Shown here one piece after another: positions 15,800-25,241 of a stretch of DNA of 50,596 nucleotides. Origin of the DNA: Porticoccaceae bacterium (GTDB lineage: Bacteria > Pseudomonadota > Gammaproteobacteria > Pseudomonadales > Porticoccaceae); NCBI GenBank assembly GCA_029252555.1, contig JAQXBF010000032.1, positions 1 to 50,596 on the forward strand, given 5' to 3'. The notes beneath the pieces were generated by a model. It ran no database searches and was not told where the DNA came from. It worked only from the letters and a program-made list of their open reading frames with translations. The translations under genes and the position numbers were made by a program. The stretch's first letter is position 1. The number at the start of each line of letters is the position of its first letter.

Positions 15800-17554
15800 A
15801 TGAAAAATATTTTCGCCAGCGCCGCAGCCATTTTAGCCCTTGGCCTTATCTCCGCAGTTGCCCATGCCGCACCAATATTAGACTTGAAAGCCCGCTTCCA
15901 TCCAGTGATGAGTGAGACGGGAATGGTTGTTTCCCAAGAGATGATCGCCAGCCGTGTGGGATCAGACATTTTAGCCGCTGGTGGCAACGCAATCGACGCC
16001 GCGGTAGCAACCGGGTTTGCCTTGGCCGTGACATTGCCTCGGGCTGGTAATCTTGGTGGTGGTGGCTTTATGGTCGTGCATTTGGCTGAGCCCAATAAAA
16101 CCATAACTATTGATTATCGAGAGATGGCTCCCTCCGATGCCCATCGAGATATGTTTCTTGATAAAGAAGGAGATGTAGATAACCAGAAAGCACGATTTAG
16201 TATTAAATCATCCGGTGTTCCCGGCACCGTAGCAGGCCTTATTCATGCCCAAGAAAACTATGGCTTGCTGTCCCTAAAGCAAGTCATGCAGCCAGCCATT
16301 AATCTTGCCCAAAACGGCTTTGCGGTGAATGCCGATCTTTCTGATTCTCTGCAATCCATTGGTCTGCGTCTACAGAAAGACAGTGCCAGTAAAGGCTATT
16401 TTTACAAGGCTGATGGCGAGTTTTATCAGCGCGGCGAAACCCTTGTGCAAAAAGATCTGAGCAAAAGCTTGATGAGCATTGCCAGTGTCGGCCGGGAGGG
16501 CTTTTACCAAGGTAAGACGGCTGATCTAATTGTTGCACAAATGAAGCGTTCAGGAGGGCTGATAACCCACCAGGACCTGCTCAACTACAAAGCGGTGGAG
16601 CGTGAGCCAGTCTGTGGCCAATACCGAGAAACCAAAGTATGTACCATGCCGCCGCCATCCTCTGGTGGTGTTCATATGCTGCAGATGCTTAATATTTTAG
16701 AGGGTTGGGACCTTAAGAGTATGGGCCATAATAGTGCTGACTATATTCACCGTCTGGTTGAATCCATGCGCAGAGCCTACGCTGATCGCAGCCTCTATTT
16801 GGGTGATCCAGACTTTTTCCCCGTGCCAGTGGCGCAACTCACTGATAAAAAATATGCCGCTGTTCTGCGCAGTCAGATTGATCCCGATCGATCGAGCCGC
16901 TCAGCGGATATCAAGCCTGGCCTCCCCGATCAGGGCGGAACCCCTAAAGCTACAAAAGAGAGCACAGAAACTACCCATTACAGCACCTGGGATCAATGGG
17001 GCAATGTGGTGAGTAATACCTACACCCTTAACTTTTCCTATGGCAGCGGTATCTCGGTTGCTGGGGCTGGTTTTTTACTTAACAATGAAATGGATGACTT
17101 CTCATCCAAGCCCGGCGCGCCCAACGGGTACGGTTTAGTGGGAGGCATTGCCAACGCCATTGAACCAGGCAAGCGGCCACTGTCATCAATGACCCCCACC
17201 ATAGCCTTTAACTCAGAGGGCAAGCCGATACTGGCCACGGGCAGCCCCGGTGGCAGTACGATCATTACAGTCACAATGCAATTACTTTTGAATGTTGTGG
17301 AATTTGATATGGGTGTTGCCGATGCCACTGCCGCTCCGCGAATCCATCATCAATGGCTGCCAGATAATATCTATTATGAATCTGGGGTTTCTATGGACAC
17401 CTTGAATCGTCTGCGTGAGATGGGCCATAAAGTAAACAACAAAACCTCCCGGCTGGGTGCTACCGAGAGTATTCAGCGAAAGGCAGGCACAAGGCTGTTT
17501 GGCGCACCAGATTATCGTAGAGAGGGTTCGGGCGCTGTGCCTCAGGCTCATTAA
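15800..17554 (+). CDS. ggt: Gamma-glutamyltranspeptidase precursor
   Basis: 584 aa from ATG 15800; a TTG at 15782 was rejected because the ATG gives a clean signal peptide (MKNIFASAAAILALGLISA, cleavage after VAHA). The protein is exported and autocleaves into two chains. The nucleophile is Thr391 in TTHYSTWD, the same number as in E. coli. LNNEMDDFSSKPG and the late PLSSMTPT and GSPGGSTIIT segments build the glutamate pocket and oxyanion hole. It hydrolyses glutathione and other gamma-glutamyl compounds in the periplasm. It stands alone, convergent with roxA. Confidence 0.95.
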   Translation: MKNIFASAAAILALGLISAVAHAAPILDLKARFHPVMSETGMVVSQEMIASRVGSDILAAGGNAIDAAVATGFALAVTLPRAGNLGGGGFMVVHLAEPNKTITIDYREMAPSDAHRDMFLDKEGDVDNQKARFSIKSSGVPGTVAGLIHAQENYGLLSLKQVMQPAINLAQNGFAVNADLSDSLQSIGLRLQKDSASKGYFYKADGEFYQRGETLVQKDLSKSLMSIASVGREGFYQGKTADLIVAQMKRSGGLITHQDLLNYKAVEREPVCGQYRETKVCTMPPPSSGGVHMLQMLNILEGWDLKSMGHNSADYIHRLVESMRRAYADRSLYLGDPDFFPVPVAQLTDKKYAAVLRSQIDPDRSSRSADIKPGLPDQGGTPKATKESTETTHYSTWDQWGNVVSNTYTLNFSYGSGISVAGAGFLLNNEMDDFSSKPGAPNGYGLVGGIANAIEPGKRPLSSMTPTIAFNSEGKPILATGSPGGSTIITVTMQLLLNVVEFDMGVADATAAPRIHHQWLPDNIYYESGVSMDTLNRLREMGHKVNNKTSRLGATESIQRKAGTRLFGAPDYRREGSGAVPQAH

Positions 17555-17588
17555 AGGGGTTTTCGCTATGGCAGTGCGGCCGAGCTGG

Positions 17589-18539
17589 CTAGTCGGCTAG
17601 TAATCCATTCTTAAAATGACTAACCTGTTCAGGGGAGTGGGGGTTTTCGATACTGGCGACCCGCTCTTCGCCAGTCTCATCCACCAGCATGGGGTACTTT
17701 GGCTCCGTCATAAACTGGGCAAACCATTCTGCCAGTAGTTGGTCATCATTTAAGGTTTCCATTAACAACGCTTTTACTCTAGCTATATAGACCGGGGGAA
17801 TATTGTTATTGGCCATTTCTAGTGTCAGGGGCGGATCGGTCAAATACTTAGGTGCGGGCCCCCTGCTTAGAAGCTCCGTGGCAAGATCGTCTAACATCTC
17901 CGTAACCGCCGGGGCGCGAAACCCCACGGAGAGGGTCGTACAATCGCCAATGGCCACCCCATGATGGGCAATTTTAGGCGGTATATAGAGCATATCTCCG
18001 GTATTGAGCACCCATTCGTCGGTTGCCTCGAAGTCCCTGAGAATCTTTAAATCACTATTCCCAGCCAGCGGCGTATCACTGTCGCACAGCTGCCCAATCT
18101 GCCATCGGCGCTGCCCAGCACCCTGTAATAAAAACACATCGTAATAATCAAAGTGGGGGCCTACACTACCACCGTCTTCAGCGTAGCTGACCATAATATC
18201 GTCAAGACGCCAGGGGGGTAGAAAATTAAACCGCTGTAAAAGTTCAGCCACTTCCGGAACCCAGAGATCAACCCCCTGAACCAGTAATGTCCAATGGCTA
18301 TCGGGCAACGTCTGAAACCGTTGTTCCGAGAAAGGCCCGTTTTCCAGTTGCCAGTCAGTGCCCACAACCAGGCGGGACTCAACTTCTTTCTCAAGGGCCA
18401 AGCCAGCGAGCTCATCCCCATCTATAGGTGCTACAAAGTTGGGAATAGCCTGGCGAATCAGCAGCGGTTTTTGCTGCCAGTAATCAGCGAGAAACTCCTC
18501 CGCGCTAATAGCCCCCAAAACTGGAAACAGATTTTTCAT
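17589..18539 (-). CDS. roxA: 50S ribosomal protein L16 arginine hydroxylase (cupin, RoxA/YcfD)
   Basis: 316 aa from ATG 18539; an upstream TTG at 18578 would overlap purB by 35 bp and is not needed. A JmjC-type cupin holds the Fe(II) ligands His129 and Asp131 (GPHFDYYDVF) and His192 (IPPKIAHHGVA). It hydroxylates an arginine of ribosomal protein L16 using 2-oxoglutarate and oxygen. E. coli RoxA has 373 residues, so the C-terminal winged-helix part is short here. It starts 4 bp after purB, an operon arrangement. Confidence 0.9.
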   Translation of the reverse strand: MKNLFPVLGAISAEEFLADYWQQKPLLIRQAIPNFVAPIDGDELAGLALEKEVESRLVVGTDWQLENGPFSEQRFQTLPDSHWTLLVQGVDLWVPEVAELLQRFNFLPPWRLDDIMVSYAEDGGSVGPHFDYYDVFLLQGAGQRRWQIGQLCDSDTPLAGNSDLKILRDFEATDEWVLNTGDMLYIPPKIAHHGVAIGDCTTLSVGFRAPAVTEMLDDLATELLSRGPAPKYLTDPPLTLEMANNNIPPVYIARVKALLMETLNDDQLLAEWFAQFMTEPKYPMLVDETGEERVASIENPHSPEQVSHFKNGLLAD

Positions 18540-18543
18540 AGGG

Positions 18544-19929
<1,386 letters not shown>

Positions 19930-20031
19930 TTAGGGCTTCCAAATTCGTGGATGAAATAAGCTGCTGATAATACCGGATTCGTGTTCTGTTTTCAGGAATC
20001 AATTGCATAAAAACCCCAAGATAAGAAACAG

Positions 20032-20658
20032 CTATAGGCTAGGCAGAAGTTTAGCCATTGCTTTGCGCTGGAGCATTAGATGACTCCGTTTACCCCCCAG
20101 CTGCTGCCAGAGAAACGCACTCCGAATAGCGGCAAATAACAGACAGCGAATGCGTTGTGCTATGGCCGGTTGTTGTAGGTACATACCAGAACCGCTCACC
20201 TGAATACGAAGGCGCATGGTACTGACCGTCTCCTGATACAGGGAGGCAATATTGCCATAAACATTATCATGGGTGACTGAAAAGTGTTGTGCCTGTCGAG
20301 AAGCCTGTTCTATACCATTGGCAATCTTGGACAGCATCCGTTTATTACCAGACATTTTGCGGGCTAAATAAAGAATAGAAATAACATAACGCATTACCTC
20401 AGGCCGATGAGACAGGGGAGAACTGCTGTTATCACCCATCGAGGCAGCCATTGAGTTAATACCAATGGTGAGATTAATCGTTGGGCCATACAGCTCTTCA
20501 AGGGAATCGGGGTTTTGATTAAGCAGGGCACCCATGGCAAATTCCAGACAGTCAGTATCAGCCTCACCCTTATGGGCCAAATCGGCCACTAGCTCGCAGT
20601 TTTGAAACATCGCCGCCAATGCGATTGCCTGTTCCTGAGTAGGGCGAGAAAAAATCAA
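20032..20658 (-). CDS. hflD: High frequency lysogenization protein HflD homologue
   Basis: 208 aa. It matches HflD in length and along its helical body ([21 protein letters not shown] near 11-31; [20 protein letters not shown] near the C-terminus). In E. coli HflD is a membrane-associated protein that sequesters lambda CII; its cell role is unclear. The start is TTG at 20658, in a TTGA overlap with the mnmA stop, so the two are coupled. No better start exists without losing conserved N-terminal residues. Confidence 0.88.
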   Translation of the reverse strand: MIFSRPTQEQAIALAAMFQNCELVADLAHKGEADTDCLEFAMGALLNQNPDSLEELYGPTINLTIGINSMAASMGDNSSSPLSHRPEVMRYVISILYLARKMSGNKRMLSKIANGIEQASRQAQHFSVTHDNVYGNIASLYQETVSTMRLRIQVSGSGMYLQQPAIAQRIRCLLFAAIRSAFLWQQLGGKRSHLMLQRKAMAKLLPSL

Positions 20659-21776
20659 TACAGTGCCTGAGCCTGAGCCGTTGCCTCAGCATTCCAGGTT
20701 CTTTCAATAGTGCCGCCACCGAGGCAGCGATCATCCAAATAAAACACCACCGACTGACCGGGAGTTACGGCCCGCTGTGGCTTATCAAAGACCACATTGC
20801 AGTTACCACCGGCAGTTGGCGTCACCCAGCACAGCTGATCTGGCTGGCGATAGCGTGTTTTAGCATGACATTCAAATGGAGCCTCAGGTAAACCATTGAT
20901 CCAATTAATATCCGCAGCAGCCAAATGGTTAGTAAACAGCAGGCTGTGGTTGGCGCCTTGGCCCACAATCAAAATATTATTTTCCAGATCTTTGGCCAAT
21001 GTAAACCAGGGCTCATCGCTACTATCTTTAACGCCGCCAATACCCAAACCCTGACGCTGGCCCAATGTGTAAAACATTAAACCCTGATGCTCGCCCATCA
21101 ATACGCCCTCGGGAGTGCGCATTTCACCGGGCTGGGCTGGCAGGTACTGCTCAAGAAAATCTTTAAATCGACGCTCACCGATAAAGCAGATGCCTGTGCT
21201 GTCTTTCTTCGAAGAGGTAACAAAGCCCTGTTCTTCGGCAATACGGCGCACCTCGGACTTCTCTAACTCCCCCACAGGAAACAATGACTCGGTGAAGGCA
21301 GCTTCAGGAACCGCATGTAAGAAATAACTCTGGTCCTTATTGCTATCTAAACCTTTTAACAGATGAGTTTGCCCAGCCTGATTATTCACTCTGGTGTAAT
21401 GGCCAGTGGCAATATAATCAGCACCCATAATTTGGGCATATTCGAGAAAGACTTTAAATTTGATTTCGCGGTTGCACATAATATCGGGATTTGGCGTGCG
21501 GCCAGCCCGATACTCGTCAAGGAAGTACTCAAATACATTGTCCCAGTAGTCGGCGGCAAAATTAGCTATGTGCAGAGGAATGCCCAGTTTATCGCAAACC
21601 TGCTGAGCATCGGCTAAATCCACCTTGGCTGTGCAGTACTCAGAGCCGTCATCCTCATCCCAGTTTTTCATAAACAGGCCTTCCACCTCATAGCCCTGCT
21701 GAATCAGTAAAAAGGCGGCCACAGATGAGTCGACCCCACCAGACATACCAACAATAACTTTTTGTAATTTGTTCAT
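20655..21776 (-). CDS. mnmA: tRNA-specific 2-thiouridylase MnmA
   Basis: 373 aa. It thiolates U34 of tRNA-Lys, -Glu and -Gln. It has the PP-loop ATPase motif SGGVDSSVA (12-20), the nucleophile Cys101 (MCNREIKFK) and the sulfur-carrying Cys197 ([11 protein letters not shown]). All sit at the usual family spacing. Start ATG 21776. It is coupled to hflD by a 4-bp overlap and follows nudJ in the conserved order. Confidence 0.97.
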   Translation of the reverse strand: MNKLQKVIVGMSGGVDSSVAAFLLIQQGYEVEGLFMKNWDEDDGSEYCTAKVDLADAQQVCDKLGIPLHIANFAADYWDNVFEYFLDEYRAGRTPNPDIMCNREIKFKVFLEYAQIMGADYIATGHYTRVNNQAGQTHLLKGLDSNKDQSYFLHAVPEAAFTESLFPVGELEKSEVRRIAEEQGFVTSSKKDSTGICFIGERRFKDFLEQYLPAQPGEMRTPEGVLMGEHQGLMFYTLGQRQGLGIGGVKDSSDEPWFTLAKDLENNILIVGQGANHSLLFTNHLAAADINWINGLPEAPFECHAKTRYRQPDQLCWVTPTAGGNCNVVFDKPQRAVTPGQSVVFYLDDRCLGGGTIERTWNAEATAQAQALY

Positions 21777-21843
21777 GAATACTCTGTGTAAAACCGAACA
21801 TCCGCTAGCAACGGTTTGAAGTCACTAACTTTGTAGCCTAATA

Positions 21844-22290
21844 CTATAAGCGGTTGCGAAATATATCCAAAGGAAAAATACGATTGGCGAGATAATCCTC
21901 GATGCAGCCAAGTACCATATCGCTACGCAGGCGATCTTTTTGCGCCCTTATCTCTTCCACAGGCATCCAAACAGCCATATCTATATCAGGATCGATAATA
22001 GCTTGGGTATCAAAGCGAATCGGCTGGGCAACAAAGCTCAAGCGATAATAGGTGACTCCAGTAGTCTTGGCCAGATGAGTGGAGAACCCCAAAAACCCAG
22101 TGATAGAAACTTCCCAGCCAGTTTCCTCCATGGTCTCTCTGAGGGCTGCCTGCAAAACATCCTCACCGACCTCCACATGCCCTGCGGGCTGGTTAATCAC
22201 CTGCACCCCGGCTTTGGTCTCCTTGACCATTAGGAACTGACTGTCTTTCTCCACCACAGTGGCAACGGTGAGATGTATCTTGTTGGGCAT
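21844..22290 (-). CDS. nudJ: NUDIX hydrolase (NudJ-like phosphatase)
   Basis: 148 aa with an intact Nudix box, G-x5-E-x7-RETMEETGW, beginning at GHVEVGEDVLQ near residue 37. E. coli NudJ removes phosphate from thiamine pyrophosphate precursors and nucleoside di/triphosphates. Assignment to NudJ rests on the box plus its place between rluE and mnmA. ATG 22290 follows GAGGAAG. The gap to rluE is 20 bp. Confidence 0.88.
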   Translation of the reverse strand: MPNKIHLTVATVVEKDSQFLMVKETKAGVQVINQPAGHVEVGEDVLQAALRETMEETGWEVSITGFLGFSTHLAKTTGVTYYRLSFVAQPIRFDTQAIIDPDIDMAVWMPVEEIRAQKDRLRSDMVLGCIEDYLANRIFPLDIFRNRL

Positions 22291-22310
22291 AGAGACTTCC
22301 TCATCCTGGC

Positions 22311-22898
22311 TTATCTTGTCTTGGGTTTTGGGCCTGCTTTCTTGGCACGCTCTGGCGATTCTACATTGATACTGCGGTATTCCCCGGGCTGCAAGCCATC
22401 GAGAGTCCAGTCCCCAATCTGAGCGCGCACCAGCCTTAAGGTTGGCAGGTTGACCGCGGCTGTCATGCGGCGCACCTGGCGATTGCGACCTTCGCCAATA
22501 CTGATCTCAATCCAGCTGTCGGGAATTGACTGGCGCACCCGAATAGGTGGGTTGCGATCCCAAATAATTGGGGCACTGATAAGCTTGCAGCTTAAAGCGG
22601 TTGCCGGCCCATCTTTTAGCTTCACCCCTCGACAGAGCTGATCGCACTGTTGTTGGGTAGCAGTTCCCTCCACCTGAGCCCAATAGGTCTTTGTCAGCTT
22701 GTATCTAGGGTCGCTAATCTGGGCCTGCAACTGGCCGTTATCGGTGAGCAGAAGCATACCCTCTGAATCAAAATCCAGCCGCCCAGCAGGGTACACCTGT
22801 TTAATATCCATATAGTCTGTAAGGGTACGTTTATCGCCATCGGTGGTAAATTGGCTCAACACCTGAAATGGTTTGTTTAATATGATCAATTTAGCCAA
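22311..22898 (-). CDS. rluE: 23S rRNA pseudouridine synthase RluE
   Basis: 195 aa, a short RsuA-family synthase without an S4 domain, as in RluE (Psi2457 of 23S rRNA). The catalytic Asp is in AGRLDFDSEGMLLLTDNG near 37, and GEGRNRQVRRMTAAV is the conserved C-terminal motif. The start is TTG 22898 with a strong GGAGAA 7 nt before it; no ATG is available. It is divergent from icd, as in many gammaproteobacteria. Confidence 0.93.
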   Translation of the reverse strand: MAKLIILNKPFQVLSQFTTDGDKRTLTDYMDIKQVYPAGRLDFDSEGMLLLTDNGQLQAQISDPRYKLTKTYWAQVEGTATQQQCDQLCRGVKLKDGPATALSCKLISAPIIWDRNPPIRVRQSIPDSWIEISIGEGRNRQVRRMTAAVNLPTLRLVRAQIGDWTLDGLQPGEYRSINVESPERAKKAGPKPKTR

Positions 22899-22937
22899 TT
22901 TATTTCTCCAATTAACCCCATTGTAAATGAATCAGGG

Positions 22938-22967
22938 TTACAAAAAAGGCGCAAAATACTGTAAAAT
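22938..22967 (+). promoter_or_regulatory. Candidate promoter of icd
   Basis: TTACAA (22938-22943), 18-bp spacer, TAAAAT (22962-22967), about 65 bp before the icd ATG. It matches consensus at 4 of 6 and 5 of 6 bases. Confidence 0.45.
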
Positions 22968-23032
22968 GCCCGCCATCTGGTAAATTTTTTACAAATAATC
23001 TAAAACTCAGCTTATATTTCTCGGAGATCACA

Positions 23033-24286
23033 ATGGGATATCAACACATCCAGATTCCTCAATCTGGTGAAAAAATTACAATCAACGCCGACCTCTCACT
23101 AAATGTACCAAACAATCCAATTATTCCTTTTATCGAAGGTGATGGAATTGGTGTCGACATTACTCCGGTAATGGTCAAGGTTATCGATGCAGCTGTTGCT
23201 AAAGCCTACGATGGCAGCAAGCAAATCTCTTGGATGGAAGTTTACTGTGGCGAGAAAGCTGCCGAGATGTACGAAGGTGACTGGTTTCCCGCAGAAACGC
23301 TAGAAGCTGTTAAAGACTATGCCGTTTCAATTAAAGGTCCATTGACGACTCCCGTTGGCGGTGGCTTTAGGTCTCTAAACGTTGCCCTGCGTCAGGAGCT
23401 TGATCTGTTTGTTTGTCAGCGCCCAGTGCGCTGGTTTGAGGGCGTTCCCTCACCAGTAAAAGAGCCTAATAAGGTTGATATGTGTATCTTCCGTGAAAAC
23501 TCAGAAGACATTTATGCCGGTATCGAATGGCGTGCAGGCACAGACGAAGCCAATAAAGTGATCAAGTTTTTACAAGATGAAATGAGCGTTAGTAAGATCC
23601 GTTTTGATCAGAACTGTGGTATTGGGGTTAAGCCAGTATCAGAGCAGGGCACCAAGCGCCTTGTCAGCAAAGCTATTCAGTACGCGATCGACCAGAACAA
23701 GCCCTCTGTAACACTGGTACACAAAGGCAACATCATGAAATTCACTGAGGGCGCTTTCTGCGACTGGGGTTATGAAGTTGCTGCAGAGCAGTTCGGTGGC
23801 GAGCCTCTAGATGGTGGCCCATGGCACGTCGTGAAGAACCCAAACACTGGTGGAGACATCATTATTAAAGATGTAATCGCCGACGCCATGTTGCAGCAGA
23901 TCATCCTGCGCCCAGATGAATATAGCGTTCTGGCTACATTGAACCTCAACGGTGACTATATTTCAGATGCTCTGGCAGCTCAGGTAGGCGGCATTGGTAT
24001 CGCACCAGGTGCCAACCTGTCAGACGACGTTGCTATCTTTGAAGCCACACATGGTACAGCGCCAAAGTACGCCGGCCAGGATAAAGTGAACCCAGGCTCA
24101 TTGATCCTTTCAGCTGAAATGATGCTGCGTCACATGGGCTGGGGCGAAGCTGCAGACCTGGTAATCAAAGGTATCGAAGGCGCTATCTCTGAAAAGAAAG
24201 TGACCTATGATTTTGAGCGTCTGATGGATGATGCCATTCTGATGTCTTGCTCAGAGTTTGGTGATGCAATGATAGGTAATATGTAA
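23033..24286 (+). CDS. icd: NADP-dependent isocitrate dehydrogenase
   Basis: 417 aa, the normal length of the E. coli-type homodimeric enzyme, which makes 2-oxoglutarate, CO2 and NADPH. The substrate loop [20 protein letters not shown] near 120 carries the Ser that AceK phosphorylates in enterics. Metal-binding [18 protein letters not shown] is near 305 and the nucleotide loop [11 protein letters not shown] near 345. Start ATG 23033 follows CGGAGATC. It competes with AceA for isocitrate. No aceK is in the window. A strong terminator follows at 24329. Confidence 0.98.
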   Translation: MGYQHIQIPQSGEKITINADLSLNVPNNPIIPFIEGDGIGVDITPVMVKVIDAAVAKAYDGSKQISWMEVYCGEKAAEMYEGDWFPAETLEAVKDYAVSIKGPLTTPVGGGFRSLNVALRQELDLFVCQRPVRWFEGVPSPVKEPNKVDMCIFRENSEDIYAGIEWRAGTDEANKVIKFLQDEMSVSKIRFDQNCGIGVKPVSEQGTKRLVSKAIQYAIDQNKPSVTLVHKGNIMKFTEGAFCDWGYEVAAEQFGGEPLDGGPWHVVKNPNTGGDIIIKDVIADAMLQQIILRPDEYSVLATLNLNGDYISDALAAQVGGIGIAPGANLSDDVAIFEATHGTAPKYAGQDKVNPGSLILSAEMMLRHMGWGEAADLVIKGIEGAISEKKVTYDFERLMDDAILMSCSEFGDAMIGNM

Positions 24287-24328
24287 GCTTATTAAGATCT
24301 TGTAAAGTTGCAGTAAAGAAACGAAAAC

Positions 24329-24361
24329 CCCGGCGCTAGTGACTAGCACCGGGTTTTTTTT
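24329..24361 (+). terminator. Rho-independent terminator of icd
   Basis: Stem CCCGGCGCTAG (24329-24339) with CTAGCACCGGG (24343-24353), one mismatch, 3-nt loop, followed by eight T. The plus-strand AAAA before the stem gives a weak T-run for cspD on the other strand. Confidence 0.92.
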
Positions 24362-24431
24362 AATATTTGCCATTTAGGCCTTGAGTGAAGTATTTGAAGT
24401 AGCTGTTAAAAATCGGGATTGTGAGCAGCAG

Positions 24432-24698
24432 TTAGACGAAGGCACTTGCCTCAGGTTGTGCAGACTCGACCCGATTTGGCTCGTCCTCTGGTTCTACAAG
24501 GATAATATTATTAGCATGTAAACCTTTTTCACCGCGCTCGGTTTCATAGCTAACAACTTGTCCCACCTCTGATGTTCTATAACCTTCGATATTAATCGCG
24601 CTGTATTGGACAAAAATATCACCTTCACCGTTATCGGGGAGAATAAAAACAAACTCCTTGGCATTACTGAACCATTTTATCGTACCTATATTTGTCAT
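24432..24698 (-). CDS. cspD: Cold-shock domain protein, CspD-like, with altered RNP motifs
   Basis: 88 aa: one cold-shock OB-fold (about 1-70) plus an acidic tail (EPEDEPNRVE). It sits divergent from clpS exactly where CspD lies in other gammaproteobacteria; CspD binds single-stranded DNA and inhibits replication. The RNA-binding motif RNP1, normally KGFGFI, reads KEFVFI. RNP2, normally DIFVH/AH, reads DIFVQ. The aromatic Phe residues are kept, but two glycines and the His are lost. GYRTSEVGQ and GLHANNI match CspD. Nucleic-acid binding may be changed. Confidence 0.88.
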   Translation of the reverse strand: MTNIGTIKWFSNAKEFVFILPDNGEGDIFVQYSAINIEGYRTSEVGQVVSYETERGEKGLHANNIILVEPEDEPNRVESAQPEASAFV

Positions 24699-24733
24699 AG
24701 CCTGTCGTCTTCATCCTTTGAAGTAATTTAAAG

Positions 24734-24776
24734 GAGCAAACATCATTTTTGCTCACGTTGCCTTTCGCAAGGCAAC
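24734..24776 (-). promoter_or_regulatory. Two hairpins in the cspD 5' leader
   Basis: Read on the minus strand, stem GTTGCCTT/AAGGCAAC with a GCGA (GNRA) tetraloop (24776-24757) is followed by stem GAGCAAA/TTTGCTC with a 7-nt loop (24754-24734). The pair ends 35 nt before the cspD start. Structured leaders are common for cold-shock genes; a thermosensing role is a guess. Confidence 0.5.
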
Positions 24777-24891
24777 TGCAACCTTAGATTACTGCAACTT
24801 TCTGTCAAGTACCGCTCATCGGTTCACTAGAGCAGGGGTTCTGTTGTAAGATACAAACACTCTTTTATTATTAGGTAATCGGCTGTTTTGC

Positions 24892-25239
24892 ATGAGCGAC
24901 GAAAAAAATACACCAGATTGGCAACGGGATGGCGATACTGTGGTCGAAGAATCAAGGCCAATGTTGAAGAAGCCCCGTATGTTCCAAGTAGTTTTGTTAA
25001 ATGATGACTACACACCAATGGAATTTGTAGTCGAATTAATTGAGCAATTTTTCTACAAGTCGCGGGAGAATGCGACTCGGATCATGCTTAAGATACACAC
25101 CGAGGGAAAGGGTGTCTGCGGCATCTATATTGAAGATGTAGCAGAGACGAAAGCGGCAGTCGTAAATCAATACTCGATGGACCACCAGCATCCGCTACTG
25201 TGTGAAATAGAACCCTGCGAAGACGAAGAAGAGTCATAG
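24892..25239 (+). CDS. clpS: ATP-dependent Clp protease adaptor ClpS
   Basis: 115 aa. It binds N-degron substrates and hands them to ClpAP. The core [20 protein letters not shown] (near 36-55) with the DDYTPMEF motif forms the N-end residue pocket, and [13 protein letters not shown] and AETKAA follow. The long charged N-terminal extension ([13 protein letters not shown]) is the ClpA-contacting arm. It is 2 bp from clpA, a tight operon. Confidence 0.97.
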   Translation: MSDEKNTPDWQRDGDTVVEESRPMLKKPRMFQVVLLNDDYTPMEFVVELIEQFFYKSRENATRIMLKIHTEGKGVCGIYIEDVAETKAAVVNQYSMDHQHPLLCEIEPCEDEEES

Positions 25240-25241
25240 AT

